Notes: generated from the letters alone by a model not told the origin. A stretch of DNA of 64,000 bases from Annona cherimola (GCA_030490835.1 CM059972.1:40279452-40343451); one strand, 5' to 3'; shown: positions 20,718 through 33,290, counted from the first letter of the stretch. Program-made: numbers and translations.

Positions 20718-23700
20718 TGTGGCCCCCCAAACCCGAGCGTCAAATCCTGAGCCTTACCTCGGAATCGTATCAATTGGTAAACGTGATCAGGATTGTTGCC
20801 CTGTCACACGGTGGGTTTTAACAGTGTTTAACCGATTTAATATTTTCTCATATGAATTTGATTTCTCATATTTTCATCTCAACCATATCTAATTTATTTC
20901 CAACTCATTCATAATGAAGCCATTTCGAATCCATTTAGCACACATACACAACATGATGTTCAAACAGCATTTCAACTTTTGCCTAAATCAGATGTCACTG
21001 CATGTATATATCATAGTCATCAATATAAAACATTCAAATAGATTACATCTATTCAACATAATTTTATTCCATGATATAACAATACAAAAGTTTCTCCATG
21101 ACTTCTCCAGCTGGAACTTTCTCCTTTGCCATCTCTTGTCCTTCACCTGTCTTTAGAGTTTCGAAAATAAAAATGTGAGTTGAAACTCAATAAGCAAGCT
21201 ATTTTCATTTTACAGGAAAATCATTTCAGGTAATATTTTTGCAATTAAATTCATATTTGAAAGCAATTTATACCTTGTCCAAAGGTATATCTTGAAAACA
21301 AAAAATCTTGTACCCATCATGAGTACCATATGCATTATGCCATTTAAAACATAAACATAATCATCATAAGTCCCTTAGGATGGAAGCTAGCCAGGTGACC
21401 ATCCATCCATGATAACTCCCATTTCAGAGAGGGTGCCGCCGGCCTTGGGCTTATTTTAAGCGACTTGGCCACACTAAGGAGGGACAATCGGTCCGCTTAT
21501 ACCCTTCAAGTGGACCTAGTACCCTGTACACATGAACTTTTGCATAAATCCATCTTTAACATACTACCATAATTTTTCAATCAGAAACATAGAATCACAT
21601 CATTTTTCCATTGCGTTTATCAAAGAAAAATTTCATAATATTGCATTGGAAGTAAAATATCATTTCTAAGGGATGACCATCCTTAAACATATTAGAAATA
21701 ATTTTTACAATTTCAACAACAATTTAAAGCAAAAATTGCATTTCTGTAAACAATTTAGAAAAACAAAAATCCTTTAGAAAATTTGCTTGCTTACCTGTGT
21801 CTCTTAGCTTTCCGCTTCCGCTTTTTCTTTGCCTTTGCCTACATGAGAATAATATATTTTTTTCATATATTTCTTTTTCTCATATTTCATTTAGTTTTCT
21901 AACCCATTCCACTCACATATATCATTTATTTGACTTCGCAAGTCATTATGCACATATATAGCATATTTTTTACACATTTCTTCGGCTACCACATAACATA
22001 ACTTATATAACCCCATACATAAGGTATTCATTTCAATCTCACAAAATTCATTTAATAATCAGCAACATAGGTTTATTAACCTCAATTTTTCATTTATCCG
22101 TTTTTCCAAGATACACGCACGGGTGTTTCTTTTATGCACATATCGTTGCCTTCACTCCATAAATCAAGTAAAAAATTTGGAATTAATATCATAAAATCTT
22201 AAAAAGATATATAAATATGTAATCCATCTTATTTTCATGCATTTTTGCACAAAATCACTTTTCACAACTCATTCATCACTTATACACATTTATCACTTCA
22301 CATATGCCCATTTGGTAACATATACATAAGATATTTCATAAAATTTTCTAAGGAAGAAATTTAATCCATATTTCAGCATTTTAATTACCCTTAATTACTA
22401 TTGCATTTAGGGTATTTTCATGAGATTTAAATCCATTCAACATAGGTTTCGAAAACAGCATGTTTGGAACCCGTTTTTCACCCATTTAACGTGTCTTTTG
22501 ACACATAACCCTAAGCAGTCATAAAATTCCAAAATTTCAGCATGTAATCCCACTTTTATTAATCCATATTTAGGGATTTAACACGTATATAACGTTCATG
22601 AATTATCATTTCTCAAAACAGCAAGTTGCCTACACGTTTTGAGTTCCATTTCACATCGGTTTGACACACTTTCATAAAATCTATAAAAATCAGTTTTAGG
22701 GCTTCTTTTTCCAAATATTTTTGGGCATCCATAACACCTTAAACATAGGGTATTTTACCCTACATAACATTCATAAAACATGCAAACCCATTTTCATAAC
22801 ATTTTTAGCTTAGAAACATGGAAATTAGGTCATAATCATTACTTTGCAATCCATAACTTCAAAAATTAATCATTTAAGCATAAACCAATATATGTTTTGC
22901 ATAAATACATGATTCATAACCTAATCACATCATCAAACCAAAGCAGCAACTTGTCATGGAGATTTAGGGTTTACCAACTTGGATTTTCCACTCAATACAC
23001 ATGCGAAACTTCACTTTCATCAACTTAAACATGAAAATTCACACATGACACCTAATACCCATTCCATATCAGATCAAAAGCATGTTAACTCATCATTTTA
23101 CAGATTCTTTGAGCATCCTTTTCATATTCCTATTTTGGAGTTTAAAAACTCAAAATAATCAACTCAAACAACACGTATACTTGGTTTAGAGCTAATTCAA
23201 ACCCTAATCCTTGGGGATGATTTTCCTCCACAAATTCTCCTCTTTTTTCTTGTTTTTTCTTCTTCCTTGGCTGAGAAAAATGGGACGTGAGCTTTTTCTA
23301 TGCTTTGGAGTGTAAAAACCAACACTTAGCCGACTTTTTCCAACCTCCTTCTACATGGACGTGCATGGGTTATAAGCTGGATTTTTTTCCAGTTGTGGGC
23401 CCCACTTCTTGGGCATTTTCCACATCATTTAAATGCTCCCTTATCACCTTCATGTGTTGGAAACTTCCTAGACAAGTAAATTATATTTTTACCATTTTCA
23501 AAAATCCAGAAAATCACTTTAATCCATTTTCGTCCAAGCTATGCAGTTAGCACGTCATTTGCTGTCCATTTTTTCCAGCAATTTTTCCATTTTTAAAATT
23601 CCAAAATGTGGGTAATTTATATACCTAATTACCTCTTAATTCATATATTAATTTGGTATTAAAATACTTATCAAAAATGGCAGCAATAGCTACTCATCAT

Positions 23701-24708
23701 AGATGTCCAAGTGCCCTTATGCTGTCCACGTTTTCAGCTTCATGCATCTGCATTCTCTAATTTTTATATTGCTGTAAATCTTCATAATTAGATGCATATC
23801 TTATGTACCTGTATGTCAACTGCATATACATATATTTTAAAAATTCAAAATTCAAAAAAAAATCAGCATGGCAGCCCCTTGGACGTCCCCTTGTGCCACC
23901 TTGCCTATGCTCACTTTTGAGCATTTTGTAGCTCCATCATAGGGCGTATTTATTGCTGGATTTTCTGTAGATATTTGCATTTTATATTAATGCATAAAAT
24001 TCCTTAAAAATGGGATGCACTTGACGCCTCAAATCCCATTAAAACCATGCAATTATGTCAAGTACTCTAGCATTAACTGCAAGGTACTCTTGAGGTGCAT
24101 TAGTCAACCAAGCTCACCTTTTTCAATGCAGGTATTTTTCCAACATTTCAAGCTTAATCTAAGCCATCCAAAATAAACATCTCATGATTTCATTCAACCG
24201 TTTCAAATTTCATCTCAATCCGATTTTCCTATCTCCTGTTATTGTCGTTTAAAGTTAATAGTTGAAATTGAAATATGATCAATAAATCATAACTCTCATT
24301 TCATCAAGAATTTTAATAACCCTTTAATTCCATAATATCAAGCCCAACATCATTAATTTTCATTTCAAATTTCACTTGAATCCGCCTTAGAGGCGTTGAG
24401 TTATGAATTTTTTAGTGTTTTTCCATTAAACTTGTCAATTATCATATAAACTCCCAAAATTCATATTAAATAATGGAAAATGATTATCCATAATGTATTT
24501 GCACATTTACATCAACAATAATTTACTCTAATTCCATTGTCTCATTTTAGCTCAAAATGATCATTCACATCATTATTGCTAATCCATAACTCTAATTACA
24601 ATAATTAGCAAAATCACATAAAACCTTCATAATTCAATAATGCCCAAATAAATATCATATACATGATTAATGCATACATATGGGTTTTACATTGGTTAGG
24701 GTTTCACA
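20718..24708 (-). repeat. E3 5' LTR (3991 bp)
   Basis: It starts TGTGGCC on the plus strand and ends TTTCACA; on the element's own strand it reads TGTGAAACCC to GGCCACA. It is collinear with 8270-14350 apart from E14, with many substitutions and small indels (for example four bases fewer at the first donor-like site near 23180). It shows the same intron-like layout. I see no gene in it. Confidence 0.92.
21795..21838 (-). other. Putative LTR micro-exon, E3 5' LTR (44 nt)
   Basis: This has the same layout as in the partner LTR: ATGTAG before, GCAAAGGC start, CACAG|GTAAGCAAGC after. The downstream acceptor-like site (AAAG|ACAGG) is at 21151-21152, giving a second intron-like interval of 644 bp. 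Confidence 0.45.
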
Positions 24709-24908
24709 TCATGTCTTTTGGAAATATTACCCGTTTGCTGGCATTGATCGCATCTTTTAACATAAAAATGGGCGTCCTTGAGCAAAGATGGCCAATAAAA
24801 CCCAGACTGGAGTATCTTGGTTGGAGTTTTGTTTCCTTAGAAGTGACCCCCGTATGGTGATGAATGGAAGCTTTGCAATATAGATTCCTATTTACATTCT
24901 GGAATACA
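24709..24908 (-). pseudogene. pol: E2 piece b: integrase zinc-binding region
   Basis: This 200-bp island lies between E3 and E4. On the minus strand it encodes part of the HHCC zinc-binding domain of the E2 integrase, ending CDQCQQTGNISKR just before the E3 site. It has at least one frameshift. Its two ends join exactly, through the TSDs of E3 (TCATG) and E4 (ATACA), to pieces a and c. This shows that both insertions were clean. Confidence 0.88.
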
Positions 24909-25771
24909 TGTGAAAAACTCCGATTTTAGTACAATGTATGAAACCCTAGAGTTATAAACCTTAGGTAAGGTATGAATCTTTATATGAAATTTATTGATAA
25001 TATTTTGCAATATATGGCATTGGAGGATTAAATAGCTAATTATGGAATGTTAATTCGGATGAATAGTAAATGTGAATAGTAAACGTGGGATTAAGGAGTA
25101 TGTTAAGTTAATCACTTTTGATTAACTTAATCATAAAAAACGAAAAAGGAAGCTTCTCACTAAAAGACAAAAGAGGAATAGTGATGCTTTTTGAATTTTT
25201 TAATGATTTTCGGATTTTAGGGTGATTTTGAAGAAAAAATGAAGAAAAATTCATAATTTGCAATCCGGCCATCGGATTGAGGTGAAATTTTTTATGGATA
25301 GCCAAAATCTTATGATGAACATGATGAGTGGTCCAAGATCTATCAAAAATCATGAATCAAGGGTCAAGATCAAACGTCGTTTGGAGATCAAAAATTACTT
25401 TTTTACTTTAATATTAATGTAGGTTTGACTTTTGATTATTTTAATTAAGTAAATAGAATTTTTAATTAATGAAAATCTACACAAATCTCAAGGAGGGCAT
25501 GGGCGTGGATAGGGTTGGATTTTTGAGCCAAAATCAATGGCTCACATTTAATCTGATCTTATGATCAATGGCTTAGATGGATTTTTGATTAAAATATACA
25601 TTTTTATATAAAACAAAAATAATTAAGTTGGATCATGATAGGGACATTTTGGGGGCTGGTACATTTCTCAAGGGTTGCTTGGAAATTGCTTGGAAATTTC
25701 CTTGGAAAAAATATTTATAATTTAGTCCAACTTCAAGGGGGTAAATTGTAAATTCATGAAAAATCAAATCC

Positions 25772-25779
25772 TATAAAAG
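25772..25779 (+). promoter_or_regulatory. E4 LTR TATA box
   Basis: TATAAAAG lies about 90 bp before a long GA-rich stretch and about 150 bp before the first donor-like site. It is the best candidate for the LTR promoter. Confidence 0.5.
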
Positions 25780-26829
25780 GGGAGCACCCTTGGACGTCCA
25801 AGCACACCACCCACACCCTCCCAAGCTTGAGTAAGCTCACTCCCACGTTTTGAAGCAAGAGAGAAAGAGAGAGAAGAGGAAAGAGAGAGAAAGAGAGAAG
25901 GAGGAGAGGAGTTCTCCACTTGAGGTAAGGGTAGCCTTTCCAAATTTCTTTTGGGTGTTAAGTAGGGTAAAATCATTCTTATATAATTCCTAAGTATGAG
26001 AAAATAAGTATAGTTATTATGCCAAATTGGAATCATGCCTAAACATCGAAAATTTGGAGCGAAGATAGAGTATTCTGGAAAATAACATATGATATGTATA
26101 AATAATGCTCCAAAATTTCTACATGATGATTTGGGATGAATAATAATGATGATTATGATGTTGGAATGATGATATTTTGACTTCATAATTATAGGATTTT
26201 TGGGATTAATGCTTAAACAAGATTATGATTGATTTTGAGTATATGGGGAAAATGATTTATTTAGCCAAGTTAATGATGATGAATTCAAAATTCATGAATT
26301 TTTTCATGATATACTAACTAAGATCTATCTCATAGTATTTTTTATTATAGAAAAAAATATCGATTTTTGGAACCCATGAACAGTACCCAACTCGCTGTGA
26401 ACAGTAACCCGGATGAACAGTAATCATGAACACTGTTTTTGAACAGTAACTATGAATAGTGAACAGCGTGATTTTGAAGAAAATTTGAGATTAATATTTA
26501 AGGATTAAGACATCAAGTAAGTGCTTAAGAATGAGCACAATGTACTAAATGTGGAAAATATGTGAAAAATGATAAGTGGAAGTAATAAACTTCCATATGA
26601 TGTCAAATGAATGACTAATGAATGTGTTATGGTATATGGGAATGATACCTTAAAAATGGGTATTAAAAATATGGTGAAATGAATGGTATGATGCATAAGT
26701 TATGATGTGCATGTACACCCGACTTGAAATTCAAGTGGGTTGTGAATGATAATGGAAATGGGTTGGAAATCTGAGTTGAATGCAAGAAAAAGAAAATATA
26801 TGAATGCTATGTCATTCTTATATGTATAG

Positions 26830-26873
26830 GCAAAGGCAAAGAGATAAACGAGATGGAAAGCTAAGAAAGCAAG
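26830..26873 (+). other. Putative LTR micro-exon in E4 (44 nt)
   Basis: The segment GCAAAGGCAAAGAGATAAAC... is preceded by TATGTATAG and followed by GTAAGCAAGC after CAAG. The upstream donor match GAG|GTAAGG is at 25925-25926; the downstream acceptor match CCTCAG|ACAGGT is at 27791-27792. The length equals that in E3. Confidence 0.45.
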
Positions 26874-27556
26874 GTAAGCAAGCAGGACCTTTGAAAATGA
26901 GATTTTATTCCCAAATGCAAAAATGTTTTAAAGTTGTTTTACTAGAATGTTTCTAAAGTTGTTTAAGGATGACCATTCCTTCATTTCTTTATTTCTCTTT
27001 GAAATGATTGGTTAAAATTCTTCTCTATTTGAAAATGGCATGTCGGCATATTGATATCATATGATGTTCATGGACATGTGCACATGTATGATGCATAATG
27101 AAGAGGCTTTGGTGGAGGAAGTAGGATCAGGGATCCCTCTTTACCATTTCTAAGTCGTTAGGGTTGTGTGCCAGTGGCATCCTCCCAAGAGGTGGAGGCA
27201 ATAGAATGTTATGTGTGAATGAATGTATTGCATTTTCATACATGGATTGGAAAGGAAAGCATGGATTTGAAATGATATTTTAAAGAGATGACGCAAATAA
27301 TTCTCTACATGAGAATGACAAGTTCCTGGTGTAAGAGGTATATAATGCCGGGAAAATCAAAAGTCATGCATGTAGGAGACCAGGTAGGCTAATCAAGGTA
27401 AAGGACGCGAGGTCCCCTTGACGAGGCCAAGTCGGAGAAGCCGACATAATGGACCATGCTATGTGAGATGTTTCTCAGGTTAGCGTACCCACACACGAAG
27501 GTTTATGTCAGATATGGAAAGGAAGTATTTGTACATTCAATATTTATGAAATAATT

Positions 27557-27754
27557 TTTATGAAAAGGTTTCTATTCCATTGGTAGTTGATCACTTGATA
27601 AGTGTCTCCTATCGAATGGAGAAAAATGCATTCACAAATGGTTTACATGAATGGTTTATGAAAAGGTTTATATTATGTTGGTAGTTGATCACTTGGTAAG
27701 TGTCTTCTATCGAATGGAGAGAAATGCATTTAAATGAAAGAAAAATACTTGCTT
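27557..27754 (+). repeat. Tandem duplication of about 99 bp in E4
   Basis: Two copies carry GGTAGTTGATCACTTG followed by TAAGTGTC and ATCGAATGGAGA, 99 bp apart and slightly diverged. Each holds a small CACTT-N3-AAGTG hairpin. E7 has one copy of the related sequence. Confidence 0.8.
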
Positions 27755-28151
27755 ATTGAGTTTCGACTCATGTTTTGTTTTCCCAACCTCAGACAGGTGT
27801 AAGGAAAGCCAAGAGATAAAATACATGTATTGCTAAAGGAAAAAAGGAATCTACAAAGGTTAGTTGATTTTTGTATGAATAAATGCCCTAATGGGATATG
27901 ACGAAAAAGACATAGGTTGTATGAAATTATGAAGTTATGAATAATATGAGAAGTTGATGATTTATGATGATATGGATAAGTCCATTATGAATGATGATGA
28001 GTATATGTTTATGTAATAAAAGAAATGAAATTTTTTTTGGACGAGATCCAATTAAGAACTCGCCGCGTGATCAGGGCAACAATCCTGATTCACATTTACC
28101 AATTGATAAGATCTTAGAGTAAGGTTGTGACGCTCGGTTAGGGGCGCCACA

Positions 28152-29998
28152 ATACATATCCGATATAATTGGTCTGGGCATTGCTTTAACAAGTATGGAT
28201 CATCCCAAAAATAAAATTTCACGTCATGGAGAAATTTTTTCCTTTGATGTGAATTCAGCTCCGGAGGCAATAGTCCACTAACTATGTAGTTTACGAAGTC
28301 TGCGTACCATGGTGGACTACCTGGAGAGATGGAAAAGAGCTGCTCATCCGGGAACACTTCTCGAATCTGCTCCATGTCTTGAACTGATTGGTTTCTCTCG
28401 AGATGGGATAAGTGGTCAACGACCTGATTCTTAGCTCCTTTCCGGTCTTTAATTTCGAGGTCAAACTCCTGTAGCAATAGGACCCACTGGATCAAGCGTA
28501 GCTTTGCATCTTTCTTCTTGATCAAATACTTAATGGCCGAATGGTCTATGTACACGATCACTTTGGTCCCCACCAGATAGGCTCTGAATTTATCGAATGC
28601 AAAGACCACGGCTAACAATTCCTTTTCTGTCGTGGTATAATTCATTTATGCTTTGTTCAGGGTTTTGCTGGCATAGTAGATGGAGTGAAAAACTTTGTTC
28701 TTTCGCTGGCCCAGTACTACTCCCACTGCGTAGTTGCTTGCATCGCACATCAATTCGAATGGGAGGTTCCATTCTGGAGAAATAATGATGGGTGCAGAAA
28801 CTAATCTCTTTTTCAGCTCCTGGAATGCCTCTATGCATTCGTCATTGAATTCAAATTGCGCATCCTTCTCGAGCAGCGAACATAACAACTTGGCTATTTT
28901 AGAGAAGTCCTTTATGAAATGCTTGTAGAACCTCGTATGTCCTAGAAAACTGCGAATGCCTTTGACTGATGTGGGTGGAGGCAATTTCTCGATCGTCTCG
29001 ATTTTGGCTTTGTCCATTTCGATTCCCTGTTTGGAGACCCGGTGCCTAAGTACAATGCCTTCCTGCACCATAAAAGTGACACTTTTCCCAGTTGAGAACC
29101 AGGTTTGTATCCTCACAACGCTGGAGCATCTTTGATAGATTGGTCAGGCACTCGTCATAGGAATTCTCGAATACCGAGAAATCATTCATGAATACTTCCA
29201 GGAAACCTTCCACCATAACAGTGAAAATGACCATCATACAATGCTGGAATGTCGCTGGGGCGTTGCATAGGCTAAATGGCATTCGCCTGAATGCGAATGT
29301 GCCATACGGACATGTGAATGTGGTCTTTTCTTTGTCCTCCGGTGCGATCATGATCTAGTGGTATCGTGAATAACCATCTAGAAAGTAATAAAATTCTCGC
29401 CCCGCCAACTTGTCCAACATCTGATCAATGAATGGGAGCAGAAAATGATCCTTTCGGGTGGCTTTGTTCAACTTGCGGTATTCCATGCAAACTCTCCTAT
29501 CAGTAACCGTCCCGGTCGAAATTAATTCATTGTTCTTGTTAAAGACGACCGTCATTCCACCTTTCTTTGGGACGCACTGCACCAGGTCGACCCAAGATCT
29601 GCCGGAGATCAGGTATATAACGCCTGCATCTAGCTATTTAATAATCTCCTTTTTTACCACTTCTTTCATGATTAGGTTCAATCTTCTTTGTGCTTCGATG
29701 GATGGCCTGGAATTCTCCTCCACTTGAATTTTATGCATGTAAAAGGACGGGCTGATGTCTCTAATGTCAGTGATGGTCCATCCTATGACCCTTTTATGAT
29801 TCTTGAGCACTTTGAGCAATTTTTCTTCCTGCACAGGATCCAACGTAAAAGAAATAATTACTGAGAGAGGATTCAGCTCCCAGGTAGGCATATCTTAGGT
29901 GCTTTGGCAGATTTTCAGCTCCAGAACAGGCGGCTCTTCGATTGACGGCTTCAAGTGTTTGAAAGATTCTGGTTTGAGCTCCAACGATTCGAACTTGT
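28152..29998 (-). pseudogene. pol: E2 piece c: Athila/Tat-like RT and RNase H, 5'-truncated
   Basis: Read on the minus strand, this holds the region before RT (MHKIQVEENSRPSIEAQRRL), RT blocks (VCMEYRKLNKATRKDHFLLP, FRRMPFSLCNAPATFQHCM, EVFMNDFSVFE), then RNase H. The RNase H blocks are [60 protein letters not shown] and [18 protein letters not shown]. The catalytic FMDD motif reads FMND. Frame changes near 28645, 29050-29116, 29351 and 29634 make it a pseudogene. Gag, protease and LTR are missing: at about 30000 the sequence changes to E5. Confidence 0.87.
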
Positions 29999-30163
29999 GT
30001 AAAATGTTGTTTTGGAATGAATATGGTTACACGATATGCAATGCTATGAAATTTTTGAGCTTTCAACACATTATATCAATTCTAATTGATGACATAACCT
30101 TTATATAAGAAAATGAAAGGTCTATCTCAAATTGGTTTTGTCAATCATAAAAAAGGGGGAGCA
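29999..30163 (+). other. E5 internal 3' end with polypurine tract
   Basis: This matches the stretch before the E1 3' LTR, including TTGGTTTTGTCAATCAT and the purine tract AAAAAAGGGGGAGCA that ends at 30163. No gag or pol of E5 is left; the junction with E2 at about 30000 is a truncation of both. Confidence 0.75.
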
Positions 30164-30801
30164 TGTTGGCATTTAAGGCAAATTAAGCACAATCCATATT
30201 TTGATGATTAACAACTCAATTTGAAAAATATTTAAGTACTAATGAGGTTGCTAAGTGTTGCCAAGGTTCATAAAATCAAAGTTCAAAAGATAGCAGTTCA
30301 AGTCGTAACCCCAAATCGACTCAGCCATCGACTTAGGTCAAGTCGATACCCAAGTTGACTCTAGAAATGACTTCAAATGACACAAAATCTCTAAAACTGA
30401 AATTGGGACTCAGAGACAGGTGAAGTCGCAACCCCAAGTCGACTCCATTTGCGACTAGGGTAAGCCTTAGCTGCAGATTTTAAAATATCAGAGTTAAGTC
30501 CCTTTTTAACTCGACTCAATCATGTGACTTAGGTGTCACATCTCAAGTCCACCCGAGTATGAGACTTGGGCAAAGTCGAAGTCCAAGTCGACCCAAGCCT
30601 ACGACTCAATTATGTGGCTACCCTATACTGATTCAGAAATATCTTATTAAAGAATGGACAATAAGACCAAGAAGAAATAATCATCATAAATCAAGGCCAC
30701 AAGAAGGATCTTTTCAAGAGACTAGTGTATTGCTCAACTTAAGCCAAACAATATACATCGAGGACATCTAATGAAGATCAAGAGAAGAAAGAAGATATAC
30801 A
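30164..30801 (+). repeat. E5 copia LTR, first part
   Basis: It starts TGTTGGCATTTAAGGC after the polypurine tract, and shares CAATCCATATTTTGATGATTA with the E1 and E13 LTRs. GTCGAC-type units occur at about 30300-30610. The LTR is cut by E6; bases 30797-30801 are its target duplication. Confidence 0.87.
30300..30610 (+). repeat. GTCGAC palindromic array in E5, cluster 1
   Basis: Decayed units of AAGTCG/CGACTT are scattered here (for example AAGTCGACTCCATTTGCGACT). They are less regular than in E1, which fits an older LTR. Confidence 0.7.
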
Positions 30802-32304
30802 TGACAACTCATGAAAATGCGAGTTATTACGGCTCATTTCAGACTAGTTTTGCATGTTAGTCGAAGAGAATGTGGTTAAATTGCACTCATTTAGTTTAGT
30901 TTCACACATTTTGCATTTTAGTTACACATGTAATTTTTATGCATTTTTAGTATAAAATAGATGTAAATTTTGTTAATTCTTGAATTATAGCTAATACCTC
31001 ATCATTTATAAGTTCATTTATTGGGTTTTAGCTGGTGTTGTAGGAAAGATGGGTGGCTAACCGCTTATGAGTGTGACGGGATGAAGAATGGTGCCAAAAG
31101 AAGAAACAAGTTCATTGGCACCCCAGCATCAACCAGTGGCGCCTAGGCGCCAATCTACCGCCTAACAAGAACTCTCAAGAATCCTTAAGTCCGCGAGCTT
31201 CCAAAGAGTTGGCGCCTAGGTGCCAATCAAGCGGTGTCGCGGCGCTGAACCCCATACGGACAAAATTTAGCACGTGTCTTGTGCTGTGTTTAGAGGGATA
31301 TAAATATATCTCTTAGGATTTCTTATGAAAAAAGGACACGGAGAGGGTGGTCGTAGATGTTGTGGAGAAAGGGAGGAAACTAAAGCTTCAAAGAAGGAGA
31401 GAAGAGCAAGTGGAGATCTAAGCTATCATTGTAAATTCATTGAGTTTCATCTCCTCTTCTCATCTATCTCTTCCTATTTGTTATTCTCCTTGCTTGAGAT
31501 GATTGTAACTTGATTTTAATGGGAATTGAAGTCATGTTTATGAGCTAAACCTTTCTATGGTGGGAGATATGTAGGATTTTAACTCATAGCCTATGTTATT
31601 TGATTTTCTTATGCTTGAAATGATAACACAGTTGTGTTGTGACTTGTGTCGCTTAAGATTACCCTTATATGTCATGCTTAATGCGTTTACAAGCTTTGCA
31701 ACCTTGTGGATTGATTGAATATTCAAATTCATGCTTGAAGAAGTGGGATTTGAATAAGATCCATATATAAGGCACAGGTTTTCTAGCTATTGTTTTTGTT
31801 GGATGTTAAAATGGATAGGTATATACCTATTAATCCTGTGTAATTGTGATTAGGTTATGTGATTATCAACCTTGTTTTACTTGTGTGCATGGGAGCATAT
31901 CACATAGATAAAACTTGGTTAGGTTTGTATGTGTTGGAAGACATATATGAATATAAATGAACCTAGATTAGTAATCTCTCCACAACTAACTTAAATGAGA
32001 CCAAATGACATAGCTATGATTCAATGAATTCATATTCGTACTACCTTAATCATCTCAAAACAATCTCAACAATATCCACTCTACTTTGGTCATTTACTGC
32101 TTTGCTTAGTTTAGTTTAATTCAATTCTTTGAAAACAGACTCTCATTCACTTTACCAATTCACTTAGACAATTGAGATTTAAGGTGCTGATTTTTTTAAC
32201 ACAATTATCGTGGGAACGATACTCTACTCACTGTTTATTACTTGATTGGCACGTATACTTGCGTTAAAATGAGCATTGTAATTAGACATATGCGCAACTC
32301 GTCA
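30802..32304 (+). repeat. E6 5' LTR (1503 bp)
   Basis: It begins TGACAACTCATGAAAA and ends AACTCGTCA. It contains a perfect 14-bp palindrome GGCGCCTAGGCGCC at 31138-31151 with a near copy at about 31211, and a TATA box TATAAATA at 31299-31306. The right half resembles a transcribed leader; the small ORF there (31325) also exists in the other LTR but nothing suggests it is a gene. Confidence 0.92.
31299..31306 (+). promoter_or_regulatory. E6 5' LTR TATA box
   Basis: TATAAATA lies in the middle of the LTR. The equivalent box in the 3' LTR (36609-36616) is where E7 inserted. Confidence 0.6.
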
Positions 32305-32310
32305 AGTTTT

Positions 32311-32328
32311 TGGCGCCGTTGTTGGGGA
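32311..32328 (+). other. E6 primer binding site (tRNA-Asp type)
   Basis: TGGCGCCGTTGTTGGGGA lies six bases after the LTR. It matches the Athila/Tat primer site TGGCGCCGTTGCCGGGGA except for two bases. Confidence 0.85.
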
Positions 32329-32459
32329 TTGGTGCTTTAAACTTAGTACCTTACAATTTCAGTTGTCTACTATGAATGTGTGTATATTATACATAATTTT
32401 TTTTCTTTCTTTGCTTTTGATCAAATTTTATTTTAGGGGTCTTTTTATTGCAATTTTCA

Positions 32460-33290
32460 ATGGCTTCAAATGCTTACCACTGGCAAAATGCCAAATTTTC
32501 AACACCAAGTACAATGGGTTTCCATCAGTATGACAATACATGGGCACCTCTAGCTCAATTTGCAAGTTTTCACAATCAAATGCAGGATATAGACAATTCT
32601 TATTCAACTTACTGCGATTTATGCGGAGACGAAGGACATTTCTCAAATCAATGCATGTATTACTCGGCATCAATGGGCCATCTTGATCATTCAAATGATG
32701 CACGAGACAACTATGAAAACCCGCAATAAGATAATATGATGTCGATAGGATTTCAAGCATATCAAGCAGGGGAGCCATCACCACCTGAAAGCAAGTCATC
32801 TTTGAAGGACATGTTCATGCAATTCATGAAGAGCCAAATGGAGTTTAACAAGAACATGCAAAAGCGGATGGAGCAGTTGGTTACTGCAATCCAAAGTAGG
32901 CATCAAGAGTTTTCTTCAACTGATATTGAGGAGGGCTCAAAGGAAAATGCGTTGGATGAGGGCTGCAAAGTCACTGCAAGCATCAAGGAAGATATATCTG
33001 TTTATGCAATAAAATAATTTGCCCCTCAATTCATTCTTGAACAATTGGCTGAGCCAATGGAAAGCCAGGAAATGGAAGAAGAAATTGATGAAGAAATAGA
33101 GGTTGATATAGTGGAGAAAGTTGAAAATTATCATATCAACACGCCTCTAATTTGTCTTTCTGAAATTCAAGTGCAATATGACTTAATTGAACAATGCATA
33201 GCCTTGGAAAGTAGCATCTTAAAGTCATCATTTATTCAAGACCCTGAAAAACTCTTCTATAGTCTCTATAAAATTCAAGAAAAAAGCTGA
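32460..33290 (+). pseudogene. gag: E6 gag-like ORF with one CCHC knuckle and two in-frame stops
   Basis: One frame runs from the ATG at 32460 (MASNAYHWQNAKFSTP) to TGA at 33288-33290, about 276 codons, interrupted only by TAA at 32727-32729 and TAA at 33015-33017. It has a zinc knuckle CDLCGDEGHFSNQC. A possible helical segment follows (SLKDMFMQFMKSQMEFNKNM), then a Glu-rich stretch (EEEIDEEIEVDIVEKVE). This resembles the C-terminal half of Athila/Tat Gag rather than a full Gag. The frame without indels suggests that coding was kept until quite late. There are no pol domains. Confidence 0.75.

Larger units (their letters stand above)
8270..24708 (-). mobile_element. E3: Ty3/gypsy chromovirus (Tekay/Del-like) with 4-kb LTRs
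   Basis: The element reads on the minus strand: 5' LTR 20718-24708, iMet primer site 20700-20712, an extra upstream ORF, gag, pol ending in a chromodomain-like region, polypurine tract, and 3' LTR 8270-14350. The 3' LTR is interrupted by E14. The 5-bp target duplication TCATG is perfect, and E2 integrase codons run on across the site once E3 is removed. All coding parts carry stops or frameshifts, and the two LTRs differ by many substitutions and small indels, so this is an old, inactive copy. Confidence 0.93.
24909..28151 (+). mobile_element. E4: solo LTR (3243 bp) of an E3-related family
   Basis: It begins TGTGAAAAACTCCG and ends GGGGCGCCACA, with a perfect duplication ATACA on both sides (24904-24908 and 28152-28156). 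It has no gag, pol or primer site, so it is a solo LTR left by LTR-LTR recombination. Its final 100 bp resemble the end of the E3 LTR in the opposite orientation (GATCAGGGCAACAATCCTGA). It carries a TATA box at 25772-25779, a purine-rich stretch at 25855-25920, and the micro-exon layout. No genes are seen. Confidence 0.93.

Noticed and set aside
8270..28151. A single element bounded by TGTGGCGCC at 8270 and GGCGCCACA at 28151
   Set aside because: The flanks do not match (TCATG against ATACA). The ends belong to two elements, E3 and E4, of related families in opposite orientation, each with its own duplication.
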